From Hypomesus transpacificus (taxonomy: Eukaryota > Chordata > Actinopteri > Osmeriformes > Osmeridae): a stretch of DNA of 64,000 nucleotides. A program made the translations under genes and the position numbers. Positions 23,610-35,970 of the stretch are shown here, piece after piece; the stretch's first letter is position 1, and each line of letters opens with the position of its first letter. Under the pieces are notes generated by a model that did not search any database, was not told where the DNA came from, and saw nothing but the letters and a program-made list of their open reading frames with translations. The DNA lies in contig NC_061076.1 of the NCBI RefSeq assembly GCF_021917145.1, positions 1,841,032 to 1,905,031 on the forward strand, given 5' to 3'.

Positions 23610-24500
23610 GCTATCACTACGGATATGCAGAGTGAGAAATACGATTGTGAGTTAAAACCATTGGGCTCAACACAAAAGTGATTTTTCTGTAAAAAGCAAC
23701 CGAAACGTGAGAACAGTGCGATAAGCCCTCTACTCATACAGTGTCACATCTCAGCCTGTCCTAAGACACCACGTCTCGATGTTAGCTGACAGTTGATTAG
23801 CCATGTTATCATTAGAATCAGACCGTTCAAAACGGTATCTCTTGAACACAAACTTGCCCACTCAATTATACACCATTTTTAATGCGCAAAACGGATGGCA
23901 GCGGACATGTCAGCAAAAGTAAACAAACAATGGTTCGTTTGCGATCAAACTAACACCGGAGTGGTTTGCATTTTTGACTAACTACCACCAGACTGTGTAT
24001 CTCAGTTAACACAGATGACTAGCTTACATTTATGTCGACGATGACTAACTAGCCAATATTACTTTAGATGTACAGAGACGTAGGTAATGTATCTGCCGTT
24101 AAAGCTTGGTGTTTACATCGACAGCCTTGGCAACAACAGCTGATGCTAGACAGAGCTAGCATTCCATTTAGGTCCTGGTAATGCATGCCGCTTAGCAGTC
24201 ATGTTGTTTAGCTAGCTAGCAAGTAGCTCACTAGCTGGCAAGCTAACAGACTGTTTAACCTCAACTAGCCGGCCAGCAAATTTGATAACACTGCTATAAT
24301 TTGGTAAACAAGCATTGTGTACTTTACTGCTCTGATCGATACTGCAACTTTCACTTGCAATGCTTCCTTCCAACTCATCCATCTGAACCCGCCTCTTTCT
24401 TGCCAATTGCCCGCTGCATCCGAAACTACCAACCCGCCGCTCAAGTGTAGCTAGGCCTAGGACGGACGGGAAAAACAGTCCCGACATAAAAGGAATCTCC
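23610..24500 (-). other. setd1a: setd1a 5' region with probable non-coding first exon
   Basis: TATCCGTAG lies 7 nt upstream of the ATG at 23609 and looks like a splice acceptor, implying at least one upstream non-coding exon. A GTAAAG donor-like site near 24325 and a GC-richer stretch up to about 24480 could be that exon. An open frame here (MSGLFFPSV...) is out of phase with the coding exon and is not a convincing protein. Confidence 0.35.
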
Positions 24501-25600
24501 GTTTATTTTTGTGAGGACAATAACTAAATTAAAACAGCGTCGCTACCTTTCGGATATCAAGCACTTCCGTTACGACCCCCTAAAATTTACCGAATTCTTT
24601 GTTTACATCTGAAATCAAAATAATGTATATCGAGCGGCCATCGCGTAACCAACCTGAAAGCCTCGCCTGTTCTCCATCAGTCTTGGCGAATAAAGAAAGT
24701 CATTAAGGGTCAGCACTTTCTTCACAATCAGACTATGGTTGCGAAACTGAAAACACCACTGTTGAAAAGAAAACATGATACAAAATATAGAGTTCATTTT
24801 ATTGGAATGATTAGATGTGAGCAAATGTATTTTTTGAGGTTTAGTGACCTATTATGTCGTGTGTGCACCTGCTTTACTATGTGACGTTGCTATAAATGCA
24901 GCGAATCTGCTGACACAGAATGTAAATAGGTAGAGCTAGCTAGGCTAACTGTCACAAAGTCGCAGTAAATGTTCTACTTGAGAGTGTACTGTACTTGATC
25001 ATTTGGGATCCTTTTGAGGTATATTTAGGTCTTAATCGGTTTTGCCACCTTTGTGAGTTCCATATTATAATCGTACCCTTCTGCTACATTATAGCTAGCC
25101 TACTAGTTATCTATTTCGTCGACATATATATATATATTTACCCAGTCTTTATGCTCAACGAAAGGAGTGTCTGTGAACCTTTTTTTGGTCATTTTCTATT
25201 TTTTGTATTTGAGTCATTTATTTTAGGTAGATTGTTTTAAGTAGCAGTTACTTTCAGCTGTAATCGTGCGCGTGCTTATTATTACCACTAGTCGGCAGCA
25301 TGTCACAGCTTCACGGGCTATGTGGTCTTTGAATACATGATTTCACCTCATCTACGAGAAAAGAGAAAATACATGTTTCTGCTATGCAATTCCCCGAAGG
25401 AAATACGCGGTTGTATCGGGGTAAAAAAAAAAAAGTTTTCTGATTCGTGTAAGTCTGTCAGAGGTCAGTGGCAGAGTTCAATCTTAAGTAACTCGATCTC
25501 CTTAACGTATCGTCCTCCCAATTAGATCCTCGTCTGGAGCAATATTTCCAGATCATGAATATACCACGTAAAACATTATGAAAATTATATAATAACATAA
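24501..25600. other. Intergenic between setd1a and ccdc47
   Basis: AT-rich DNA with short unconvincing ORFs on both strands and an (AT)n run near 25125. A weak open frame at 24824-24615 (minus) is not a protein family I recognise. No repeat family is evident. Confidence 0.5.
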
Positions 25601-25801
25601 CGAAAAATACTTTAAGTTTCTAGTGCATTTATTATGTTTTCTCAAAAAACAGCAGAGAAACAGACTGTTAGGAACTAGTCACTTCAGATATAAATTAAAA
25701 CATGTTTGACAAAATGTTCAGCGTGATCAGCAAAGTGTTAAATACATTTTCAATAAACAAAAGCCTGGCATGGATTCATTCCTGTAAAATAATGTTTTTG
25801 T

Positions 25802-25807
25802 TTTATT
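25802..25807 (-). terminator. ccdc47: Candidate poly(A) signal for ccdc47
   Basis: TTTATT here reads AATAAA on the minus strand, 400 nt beyond the ccdc47 stop codon. A second AATAAA at 25632-25627 could serve a longer transcript. Confidence 0.45.
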
Positions 25808-26206
25808 ACCACAAAAAGGTGAACCCCATCCCTGTAGATTCAATTTAAAAAAAGCTTCATGAGCAGAATTGGAAGGAAGATGAAATCAAGCATAGGAAGT
25901 TGGCATTAATTGTCCTGGCAAAATATGTGAAATAGAACTTATCTTCAATGCCACCTCAGCAGCTCAATCAACACCTACAACAATCTACCCTGATTGGAAC
26001 TGGCGTTTCCATGGGAACAGAACCCATTAAGCCTGCCACGCCCATGATGAGGGAATGCCTGTTGGTGTGCCAGACCAGAGCTGGCTGCTGGAGAGAGAGA
26101 GAGAGAGATGGATGGAAGCTGTAGAAACCATCTGAGCTGAGCACTGTATGTGTGTGTGCTTGTATCCCTGTATCTGCATGTCTGTGTGTGTGTCTGCTAG
26201 TTCTCT

Positions 26207-29200
26207 TCACATGGCTTTCACTTTGATTTGCTTCATCTTCATCTGTTTCTTCTCGATTTTCTTCTGCTCACGGCGTTGAGCAGCCTCCTGGGAAACAAAA
26301 CAAAGACAGGCGAAGGTGACAAGTTGCAGGCCAGGAAGTACAAACAAGGCCTTGCATTCTTGCCCCCGGGGGTTCAAACAGGAGCTCCCTGCTGTGTGGC
26401 TGACCTCCAAACGGCGCTGTCTCTCGGGGTCCTCCTCGTTCATGATGCGCTCCTTCTCCGCCCTCTTCTTCTCCTCCCGGCGAGTCTGGGCCGCTTCTTG
26501 GCGCTGAGTGTGGGTCTGCTTCAGGAAGTTCTCCTCCACACGGGCACGGTTTTTGTCAGCCTTCTGCTTGCCCTATAGACAGAAGAAGAAGAATGGGTGG
26601 TCAGATGGCTGAGCAGTTAGGGAATCAGGGCTATTAATCAGAAGGTTGCCGGTTCGATTCCCGGCCGTGCCAAAAGAAGGTTGTGATCTTGTGCAAGGCA
26701 CTTCACCCTACTTGCCTCGAGGGGAATGTCCCTGTACTTAATGTAAGTCGCTCTGGATAAGAGCGTATACTAAATGACTATATGTAAATTAAGAGTAACG
26801 AGAAGACAGGGCTTGTATACGTGAGTGTGTGTGTGTGTGTGTGTGTGTGAGTCCCACTCACCTCCCGGTTGAGGCGGAGCTTCTTGACCTTGTCAATGCT
26901 GTAGATCACCATGTTCATGAGGGGGAGCAGAGAGTCCATGTCTTTGGGAGACGTGTTGCCCATGCCAGGCACTACAGGAAAAACATTTTATATAACATAC
27001 GGGGTCAGATGGCTGAGCGGTTAGGAGATCGGGCTATTAATCAGAAGGTTGCCGGTTTGATTCCTGGCTGTGCCAAATTACATTGTGTCCTTGGGGGGAA
27101 TGTCCCTGAACTTACTGTAAGTCGCTCTGGATAAGGGGGTCTGTTAAATTACTAATGTAAATGTAATATTGTAAGCACAATCCATGTCAATCGAAATGTC
27201 GTCATTGCGGTGGGAAGGTATTTTGTACTTGAAAGCATGAACCAAAACGTACCATTAAATGTAAACTGCAGTGTCTTCTTCGTCTCAGGTAGCTTTAAGG
27301 GCTGACCCTCCCTGAAACACAACACAGGGACAATGTTCATCCATGTGATCCGAGATAAAAACCTTTGGAAAAGACAAAAGAAAAAGTGCTACGCAGAATA
27401 TTTACTCTTGCATAACTTTTGGACCAGAAAATTGGTCCGAGAAGTGGATGGACTCAATCTTGTCAGCATGGTTGGTGACATAGTGTACCATCTGAGAAAC
27501 AAGAGGAAACAGTCACTTCATACATCTTAAACCATTACACCACGGTTTATACAAAGTTAACCATTTGAAATATCTATGTAAATAGAGTATAAAAAAAGGG
27601 TAGCTGTAAATTATAGCCCCCATTGGACCACTAACAACATATGCCCGCACTGTGAACTTTTGTTTCCCTGATACTATGATCGGGACACGAGAGATCAAGT
27701 GTTCTCACCTTGCTGTCCATCACACCATCTGTGACTTCGCCCATCTCTGAAATGATAGCCAGGGACTCAGGAAGGCCATACTTAGACCCTGACTTGGGCT
27801 TGTCACTGCAGAACTCACTCTGTGGATAGAGAGAGACAGGACTTGTAAACAAACCTCATGGAGAGACGCATAGGTGACTAACTTACTAAATGTTTGCAGA
27901 CTCGACAGTCAGGGTTAATGCCCTTACCAGGTCCTGCATATCCTTCTGCATCTTCGCCATGGCCTTCTTGGTGCCCACAGCAAACACAAACGTGTCCATA
28001 TCCTCGTCATTCAGAGTTACTTTAATTTGCTACAAAGTGTGGGACAAGTCCATTAAAACAAACAGGAATAGTTAGACACACAGAAAGATCATTTGCTCTA
28101 CTATCACTACTTCAGCTGTACTTACCACTTGATCACAGACTGGTCTCATCATTCTGGCCAGCACATTAAGCAGGTCCTGCCTCTTCAGGAACTGCAACAG
28201 AACAGAAACATTTGTAGAAGGCGATTTCAGACAGAAACTGTTAAGGTACTTAGACAATCAAAGCTGAATACCTTGAGTTGGATCAGCATGCCCTCACAGC
28301 ACACGCGTCCAGAGCACCACAGGTTGTAGATGTGCTCGTTCTCCTGGTTGAGCTTCCCAGTGCTCACAGCCTCTTTGTTGGTACCATCGTCACCTGACCA
28401 CACACACACCATCACATGACAGATCATCATTTATTTCCTTTTCATCAACTGATCTCATATTCAGCACAGCTACGTTATAATATTATAAAAGCAAAGCAAA
28501 TAAACCTTGATGACTCACCCACGAGGGCAAAGTTGCTCTCTAGAAGTTCTCTGTGGGAGTTGAACCAGGCCTGGGCCAGACGACTGTTCTTGTTCTTGCC
28601 GATGATGTAGTTCATGATGTAGGCCAGCAGACCCGTCACCATCAGGATCTCCATGTAGTAGCTCTCCCAGCTGTTCTGCAAATGGGCAGGAACCTGTGTG
28701 TGTGTGGGAGGGGGTCATAACAATGACACTCCAATTGTACTTATCTTTAGAAAGCGCTGCATGCAGTTGTTTTAAAAGGAACATGAATATGGATTTTCTT
28801 TGCATAGCGGTCATTGTGTAAAATGTGGTAAACATAACATGGTCTAATCTACTTTCAACAACAAGCACACCGTATGAATGATGAGGGGGTCCTTGAACGA
28901 AGGGCTGGTCTTCTCCATGTCCTCGATGCCCTCAAACTCCTCTTGATCATATTTGCTATATATGTCTTGGTCCTGGGGCAGAACAAGAAAATAAGACATC
29001 GTCGAGGTGAATTAGTTTGGCTATGCCTGAGTTTGAATGACAGTGGAACAACTGGGGAGTCAGATGGCTGAGCGGTGAGGGAGTCGGGCTAGTAATGAGA
29101 AGGTTGCCGGATCGATTCCCCGCTGTGCCAAATGACGTTGTGTCCTTGGGCAAGGCACTTCACCCTACTCGGGGGAATGTCCCTGTACTTACTGTAAGTC

Positions 29201-29777
29201 GCTCTGGATAAGAGCGTCTGCTAAATGACTAAATGTAAATGTATATGTAACTAATAAAAGTCAGAGAGACTATAACCAGTCCCCACTGACATCTAGCAGA
29301 TGCTCTAATCACCGAGCGATTTACAGTAAGTACAGGGACATTCCCCACGAAGCAAACGGGGTAAAGTGCTCAAGAAGTTCCAGAGGACACAACGTCATTT
29401 TGCACGGCTCGGAATCGAACTGGCAACCTTCTGATTAACGGGACGATTCCCTAACCGCTCAGCCATCCGATCATCACACCCTCATTCACCTGTATCTCTG
29501 AGTCCTCAAAGCCGTCCTGGCCGTCCTCCAGCTCCACCGTGGCCTCGTCTTCGTCGTCCTCAGCGGGCAGCGGGGACGGGGAACCCCGCAGCGGAGGAGC
29601 CGTTTCCGTCTCGATTGTGGCGTCCTCACTTGCATCCTCAAACTCGGCAAAGTCGTTTTCATCGAATTCTGCCTGGTCCTCTCCCTCCTCAAAGTCGTCG
29701 TTGTAGCGCCCCCTGGAGACAGGCAGGACCAGCAGCAACAGCAGCGCAGGCAGCAGCATCAGGTACAGACGCTGCAT
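26207..29777 (-). CDS. ccdc47: CCDC47 (calumin), ER translocon PAT-complex subunit
   Basis: Twelve coding exons: 29777-29490, 28972-28871, 28693-28519, 28393-28272, 28191-28126, 28029-27928, 27819-27709, 27491-27406, 27311-27253, 26971-26862, 26572-26405, 26287-26207. They total 1470 nt, 489 aa (human 483), with every phase closing. It is an ER membrane protein that works with Asterix in inserting multipass membrane proteins and binds calcium at low affinity (family knowledge). Visible: signal peptide ([18 protein letters not shown]), an acidic luminal segment ([22 protein letters not shown]), one membrane span at about 143-163 ([18 protein letters not shown]), a conserved cytosolic domain, and a Lys/Glu-rich C-terminal coiled coil ending MKQIKVKAM. 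Four SINEs lie in its introns. It is divergent from dcaf7. Confidence 0.95.
26595..26790 (+). mobile_element. tRNA-derived SINE (copy 3)
   Basis: Complete copy: head GGCTGAGCAGTTAGGGAATCA, B box GGTTCGATTCCCGGC, body GGGAATGTCCCTGTACTTA, tail GCTCTGGATAAGAGCG. Antisense in a ccdc47 intron. Confidence 0.9.
26825..26850. repeat. GT microsatellite in ccdc47 intron
   Basis: About 12 GT repeats lie a few bases beyond the donor of exon 26971-26862. Confidence 0.9.
27001..27168 (+). mobile_element. tRNA-derived SINE (copy 4, internal deletion)
   Basis: Head and tail match copy 3, but the GCAAGGCACTTCACCCTACTT block is deleted. The neighbouring ccdc47 intron, antisense. Two insertions within 410 bp. 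Confidence 0.9.
29052..29250 (+). mobile_element. tRNA-derived SINE (copy 5)
   Basis: Full-length copy with B box GGATCGATTCCCCGC and tail GCTCTGGATAAGAGCGTCTG, in the first coding intron of ccdc47, antisense. Confidence 0.9.
29283..29476 (-). mobile_element. tRNA-derived SINE (copy 6, diverged)
   Basis: Minus-strand copy in the same intron, head to the right, more diverged (GATGCTCTAATCACCGAGCG in the tail). Together with copy 5 it forms an inverted tail-to-tail pair about 30 bp apart, which could base-pair in the pre-mRNA. Its head ends 14 nt from the splice donor at 29489. Confidence 0.85.
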
Positions 29778-31370
29778 GGCTTACCCTACATTAAGTAGGA
29801 AGACAGAGAGATAAATCAATGAGTAAACAAACAAAAAGCTTGGTTTCAAGGTGTGGGGCTTTTATGGTATAATTGCTTACTTGGAATGTGCCCCCAATAA
29901 CTTTCCAATACTAATACAAGAGTAGAGTACACATGATTGATTTTAATGACAGATAAAACTGATTTTACAACAATCTATTTAAAGGTCTAGTCAGGCACTG
30001 CTGTCAGAGAACCGGATCATCCGTCACCTTGGGAATCTCAAATTCAGATCAAGAATTACAAAAGCCAATACCATTGCTAGCCCCGTTCATTTTCCACATA
30101 AAGACAACTTCGGCCTAGTTAATAGATCTTGTTAGGACCTGTCTGATAAAACCATCTTAGCAACGTGGGTAAGCTAGGTCGCTAACGTTAATGCTGTTCC
30201 ATCGTCAATCGGCTTGCTGAGATTACAGAGCTAGCCACAACTCTCACAAAACATTTAACCAGTTTGACCGTAATAAACAGTTATGGCTATAGTTTGATGA
30301 CTACCGTAATGTTTGTTAACCTACGGTCGATCAATTCAAACAATAATATGTAATTTGATAGGCGTCCCGGGAGGCAAAGATTATGAAGTAACTTGCTAGC
30401 TTGCAGATTTGAGCTTGACTCCCATCCCCCCACATTAGTGACTTACTACTAGTACTACTAGCTTGCTACGCTAAGACATTAGCATATCCCTTTCTCAACA
30501 ACTGAATGTGGCAATAGGTGACGGCGACCAAACTGCCATACATTTGCAACTAGTCAAACAAAAGTACCAAGCAAGTTTAGCGATAAAACTACCTCTGGAG
30601 TGTTTTCTAGCAAGAATGGCTAGAAGGAATTCTATTCGGGGATACGCTGACAGGTCCTTCGTTCGCCTAACTGTTGAGAAGCACACACCCGCTGTCCCGT
30701 GGTACCAAATATAACTAGCTAGCTAACTGGCTACTACGCTGAGCTAGCCAGGTGACAGTATTCGACAGAGCAGTCTTCTTCTTGTGTTGGTGTTACGGCA
30801 GATTGCAACCAACGTTAAGAGGTGCATCACCGCCACCTACTGTTTGGAAGTGTGAGGACAGGTGTCGTGCCAAGGCACTTATCCCCACCAGAATTTGTAT
30901 CCCCTGGCTGCGGGAGTGCGCGTGCACTCTGATGCCCTTCGAATTCACCGGTTAAATGGGACAAATAGCGACGTGGGTTTTCCATAGTAACAAGAGACTT
31001 ATTTATCTACATAAATACGTTTATTTGTCTGTTACATTAAGGCGACGTGTGAATTGTTGTTGTCGTTTAGTATTGTGGATTAATACTAAACGAATTGTGT
31101 TATCCAAAGTTCCATATTGCCATGCACCTTAGCTACATAGGCCGACTGATATGCTTATCTATGTGACTCGACATGACATGCAGGTTTATGAACAATATGT
31201 TTTCCTTTAATCTAGGCTACCTCCATCTGTCCATTCTCTGCGGGTGTGGTCTGACAAGGATGCCCTGTCTTTGCTAACCCGTCCCTCCCTGCCCTCTAAC
31301 GTGATTTCTGTATTAATTTGATTTAGTTTATTATGGCTTTTCAATCAACCTCTTTGTTCACCTGACTACC
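29778..31370. other. Divergent intergenic region, ccdc47 side
   Basis: Upstream of the ccdc47 start codon. The 5'UTR and promoter of ccdc47 should lie here; a GC-richer stretch around 30640-30960 is the likeliest promoter, but no TATA box or exon boundary is certain. Short ORFs here are not recognisable proteins. Confidence 0.4.
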
Positions 31371-31375
31371 ATATG

Positions 31376-31925
31376 AGTTACAGGGGGGATACACATTATA
31401 TCAGGACGTTTTTTTCACCTGATATAATGTGTACCCCCTCCCCTAACATGCAAAGGGTCTGTCCTGCCATCATGTGTGTTATTTCTGTGTTCTTTTGGTC
31501 ACAATGAACAACCTGAGATAATATGGAGATGTCTGCTCTTTTGTAGCTAAAGTTACAGAGGGGATACACATTGTATCAGGCTGGGGTTTTTTCACCTGAT
31601 ATAATGTGGGTACCCCCTCCCCTAACATGCCACGGGTCTGTCCTTCCATTATGTGGGGGATCTGTGCCATCACATAGGGGGAACAGATTTACCTGGAGGC
31701 CTGAGGAAAGTAGTTCCCCTTCCTGAATATTACAGTCTGGCCATTTATAAAGCAATACTGTGATGCTGGTGAAGTATCATTATGTGGGGAACAGATTTAC
31801 CTGGAGGCCTGAGGAAATAAGTTCCCCCCTCCTATGTTAAGTGTCAGTCTTCATGATTTCGCGCAAGCGCAAAGAAGGGAGAACAGGGGAACCTTTGACA
31901 TTCCCTGGGGGAACTGAATTCTCCG
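31376..31925. repeat. Two-part hairpin repeat cluster upstream of dcaf7
   Basis: Unit A occurs at 31376-31490 and 31552-31660. It holds an inverted repeat (TACACATTATATCAGG at 31390-31405 with CCTGATATAATGTGTA at 31418-31433), then TACCCCCTCCCCTAACATGC and GGGTCTGTCC. Unit B occurs at about 31670-31720 and 31784-31832: AGATTTACCTGGAGGCCTGA bracketed by GGGGAAC and GTTCCCC. Two more GGGGAAC words lie at about 31890 and 31907. I do not recognise the family and there is no coding sequence. Confidence 0.75.
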
Positions 31926-32799
31926 GTACACCGGCGGTATACACTACCTCAAATAAACATATAAACCATAAAGATAGATAATAAGATAAACACCTACATT
32001 CTCATCCCAGCTCCCAGTGTCCTGATCTTCTTTCTATCCTGGTTTCATTAAAAAAGACACCTTCTGCCCTGCACACTCCTCCCCCTTCCCTGACAACACA
32101 ACAAGCTTAAACTAGCTGGCTTGCTCAAAGCTAAGCAATATCCGAAACCCGATCTCTGTCTCGCTGTAAGTAAAATGTGTTATGTGGTATTTAAATATTT
32201 AAATGAACAAAGTTATTCCCAGTATTATTTTGCAACTATTTGGGGAGTTGACTGGCCACCGACATTTTCTTCGGGAGGAGGAAACTGCGTGCGTACTTCA
32301 CACTGTACTGTAGCTGCAGCGCTCCAGTACCAGTACAGCTAGTGTAGGTAAATTGCAGAATAGGACACTCGTGCGTGAGCTTGTGCTGGGATCAGTGAAA
32401 AAAGTGTCAAGTCGGCTAGACCTAAGAAATATTTTGTTTGTATAGTAAACTTAACCCGTACAGGCAATTGAACCCGTATTGGTCGGCAAGTATTGGTTTT
32501 GGACTGGAGCTAGCTAACATGCTACGTTGTTTCTTTGTTTGACAGACCAAGTAGTGGCGACGCTAGCGAGAAGGCTAGCGGCTACCACTACAATAACTAA
32601 CACAGTAGCTAACATTCGTTAGCAATTACAGCTTTTGTTGTTTGATCTGCACAGATCTCTATTAGGAAAGGAAGTATTAGTGGCACTGTCGTACGTTGAT
32701 TGCAGGCCTTGAGACTGTGTTGCCGTTTTCGGATAACGGTAATTACTATTTATAAATATTTATTCCCGGGCACTTCAGCAATTTAAAACCCAAGCTGCC
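31926..32799 (+). other. dcaf7: dcaf7 promoter and 5'UTR region
   Basis: The 870 bp before the dcaf7 ATG hold no other gene. An intron or transcription start cannot be fixed by eye. Sequence close to the ATG (TTTAAAACCCAAGCTGCCATG) may be ordinary 5'UTR. Confidence 0.4.
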
Positions 32800-34839
32800 A
32801 TGTCGCTTCACGGCAAGAGAAAAGAGATCTACAAATACGAGGCGCCATGGACGGTGTACGCAATGAACTGGAGCGTCCGACCGGACAAACGATTTCGCCT
32901 GGCTCTTGGAAGTTTCGTTGAAGAATATAACAACAAGGTGAGCAAAGCAAGTAGCTCATGCAAGAGCCATCAAGACGGCACCTCTGAAGGACTATCCAGA
33001 ATCCCTACGTGGTCAGTTACATTAGAGCACGATCAATGATTTTACTGTTTCAGATATAGCCGTTTTCCCTTCCTCAGGTGCAGCTAGTGGGCCTGGAAGA
33101 GGAGAGTTCAGAGTTCATCTGCAGAAACACTTTTGACCACCCCTACCCAACCACCAAGATTATGTGGATTCCCGACACCAAAGGCGTATACCCAGACCTG
33201 CTTGCCACCAGTGGCGACTACCTGCGTATCTGGAGGGTTAGTCTTGGATCCAGACAAGATCACATAATCAGAGTAAAGTTTTTAAGCAAAATCATCACAA
33301 GGAGGTTCAATAAATTATAATTGCAAGCCTGTTTGATCTTTTCTGTTAGGTCAGTGACACAGAGACACGCCTAGAATGCTTGCTGAACAACAATAAAAAC
33401 TCTGATTTCTGCGCCCCACTCACCTCTTTTGACTGGAACGAAGTGGATCCGAATCTACTCGGTAAGAGGCTGCAGCTTTTGCTTCAGTTTGAAACAGTGT
33501 TGGATTTTACTACCCTTGGGTCGTCTTTTACATGTTTGGACGGTACCCAATACCGGGCTGGCCACACAAACAAGTTTTGTGTTGTGTGTTTATTTCACAG
33601 GCACCTCCAGTATTGACACAACTTGCACTATCTGGGGCTTGGAGACTGGCCAGGTGTTAGGTCGTGTCAACCTGGTGTCTGGGCACGTTAAAACCCAGCT
33701 CATCGCTCACGACAAAGAGGTGTGTGTGTGGTGTTTGTGGGAAGAGACAAAGTTCCAGTTTTGTCTGCTGAGTTTGTTTAATTTGTCATTGAAAAAAAAA
33801 AAAAAAAAGATTAGCCTCTCACTGAAGGCACATTGCATGGTTGTGGACGTGTAGTTGTAGCTTTTTGTATTTGTAGTCCTATTAAACGTTGTGCTGATGA
33901 GGTTCCTCTCTATCTTCTAGGTGTATGATATTGCTTTTAGTCGTGCCGGAGGTGGGAGAGACATGTTTGCATCGGTGGGTGCTGATGGCTCTGTGCGCAT
34001 GTTTGACCTCCGTCATCTGGAACACAGCACCATCATCTATGAAGACCCTCAACACCACCCACTGCTACGTCTCTGCTGGAATAAACAGGACCCTAACTAC
34101 CTGGCTACCATGGCGATGGATGGCATGGAGGTGTGCATGATGAGCACTATTGCTATTGTTGTCACCTCTGTCTTGTGTGGTTTTCCCAGTATAGTATTCA
34201 GTCTTTTTAATATTTCCATTGTCTATTCCGTGTGATAATGTCTTTTATATATATATATATTTTTTGCCTCTGTGTCTGTCAGGTGGTTATTCTGGACGTA
34301 CGTGTTCCGTGCACACCTGTAGCCCGTCTCAACAACCACCGGGCGTGCGTCAACGGCATCGCCTGGGCCCCTCACTCCTCCTGCCACATCTGCACTGCAG
34401 GTAAGGATACACAGGTGTGTTTACAGGCCACCTTCGCCAGCGAATAGATGGCTTTTCGTCGGCGTAGCTGGTAAGGAGTCGCACTTACGAGTCAGAAGTC
34501 CAGGGATCGAGAACCAGTGAGGGGAAAGATTGGAAGGACTGACCCCTGACCTCCCCCTTGTTACACTGGCACTGCTGCATCAAAAAATCGACTCCAGAAC
34601 CTAAAGCGGCACTCTTCTAACTCATCGGTTGAATGCCCTAATGGCTCCTGTTTGTTCCTGTTTTAGCGGATGACCACCAGGCACTGATCTGGGACATCCA
34701 GCAGATGCCTCGGGCCATCGAGGACCCCATCCTGGCCTATACTGCTGAAGGGGAGATCAACAACGTCCAGTGGGCCTCCACCCAGCCTGACTGGATTGCC
34801 ATCTGCTACAACAACTGCCTAGAGATTTTGCGTGTGTAA
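32800..34839 (+). CDS. dcaf7: DCAF7 (WDR68), WD40 scaffold protein
   Basis: Seven exons: 32800-32937, 33078-33236, 33350-33461, 33601-33719, 33921-34130, 34283-34400, 34667-34839. They give 1029 nt and 342 aa, the exact family length, and all phases close. The product is a small WD40 propeller that serves as a substrate receptor of CUL4-DDB1 ligases and as a scaffold for DYRK1A/B and HIPK2 kinases (family knowledge). The sequence is nearly identical to vertebrate WDR68 from [17 protein letters not shown] to NNCLEILRV, with visible WD-like ends such as [21 protein letters not shown] and [10 protein letters not shown]. It is divergent from ccdc47 and convergent with kcnh6. Intron 4 holds a poly(A) run; intron 6 holds a tRNA-like fragment. 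Confidence 0.98.
34450..34560 (+). repeat. tRNA-like repeat fragment in dcaf7 intron 6
   Basis: GTAGCTGGTAAGGAGTC resembles an A box and AGGGATCGAGAACC resembles a B box, spaced as in a tRNA. There is no acceptor-stem pairing or CCA context, so this is a SINE head of another family rather than a tRNA gene. Confidence 0.35.
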
Positions 34840-35970
34840 ACCAAACCCCAGTGGACTGGGGTGAAAGTATACAAAACTTGGACTTGTTTTTTTTTTTTTT
34901 GAGAGTGAAATAGACTGAAATAGACTGAAATAGTCAGACTCTTTGCCTCAACACAATTCTCTCTCCACATGGACACGCCTTTGGAAAGGGGAATCTAGGA
35001 AAACTCCCTGGCTCTTGGGAGTTTCCCTTGTTCTACTCCACAACATCTTAGTTTACTGTTTTTTATTGATCTCACCTCTACTTCAAACCGAGTATGCACT
35101 ATTTATTTGTTTTGTTTGTAGTGGTGTTCAGTGTGTTTAGAGCTCTAACATGCATCAGTGTCCAGTTTGGTGCAACTGTTACTGCTGATCAGGTGTCAAT
35201 GGAAACACAGATTTCAGACTGATCTGTTTCTGAGTGTCAAAAAGAAATGCCAACCAATAGATTATCAAAAGGGACAGTTGAGGTCTTGTGGTTGATTATA
35301 ACAACGTAGGGCAGGTGAATATGGACAATGAACCAGTGACACTGCACTTATCATTTTGTGTCCTAACCATTTTAAATACCCTTGGTGTTTGATTTTTTCC
35401 ATACACATAGAAAAGATTAGTACACTGTATTTAATGTCAGCTACCCATGATAGTACTGAGATTGGTGTGGTCTTTGTTGACAGATGCAATGTAATATCAG
35501 TGAAGGAACAAGGAAGAATATAAAATGTTCTCAAATGTCAGTGGTCATGCCTTCCTGTGTGGGAAGCATGTTGAGCGTGAGCTGTTATCATCCAGAACAG
35601 AGCCTGACTGAACCGGTCATTGAATCTTCCATGTCATAACTTTTTATAGTTTAAATAGAGATGTGCCAGGATTTGCAGTTCCTATCTTGAGTCATGACTG
35701 TGATATGTCGTTTACTTAGCTTAGTATTGACGGAGAGTGATTTCCTTGTACTAATCTTTCTCTGTACTTGGTAGACCACTCCCTTTTTTTTAATGTTCTT
35801 TACTCCAATGTCAAACTCTTGTAGCATGTCTATACAAGTGACAATGTACATACATATAAATATATGAACTAAGATATTGATAAGACATATGTTCATGTTG
35901 TACCTTTTTTCATGAAAGTTTGTATTACCGAATTTGTTCTACCCAAATAAACCTGAATGTCTGTCCTATA
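34840..35970 (+). other. dcaf7: dcaf7 3'UTR
   Basis: From the stop codon to the AATAAA at 35946-35951 there is no ORF of interest and the base composition is AT-rich, as expected of a 1.1 kb 3'UTR. Confidence 0.6.
35946..35951 (+). terminator. dcaf7: Poly(A) signal AATAAA of dcaf7
   Basis: Perfect AATAAA on the plus strand about 1.1 kb beyond the dcaf7 stop codon, followed by a T-rich segment. Confidence 0.6.

Noticed and set aside
24212..24487. 91-aa ORF upstream of setd1a as an extended N-terminus
   Set aside because: The only plausible donor and acceptor give a frame mismatch with the conserved [10 protein letters not shown] start.
26600..26675. Possible tRNA genes (here and at other SINE heads)
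   Set aside because: Each is followed by the same SINE body and tail, and cloverleaf pairing is poor; they are SINE heads.
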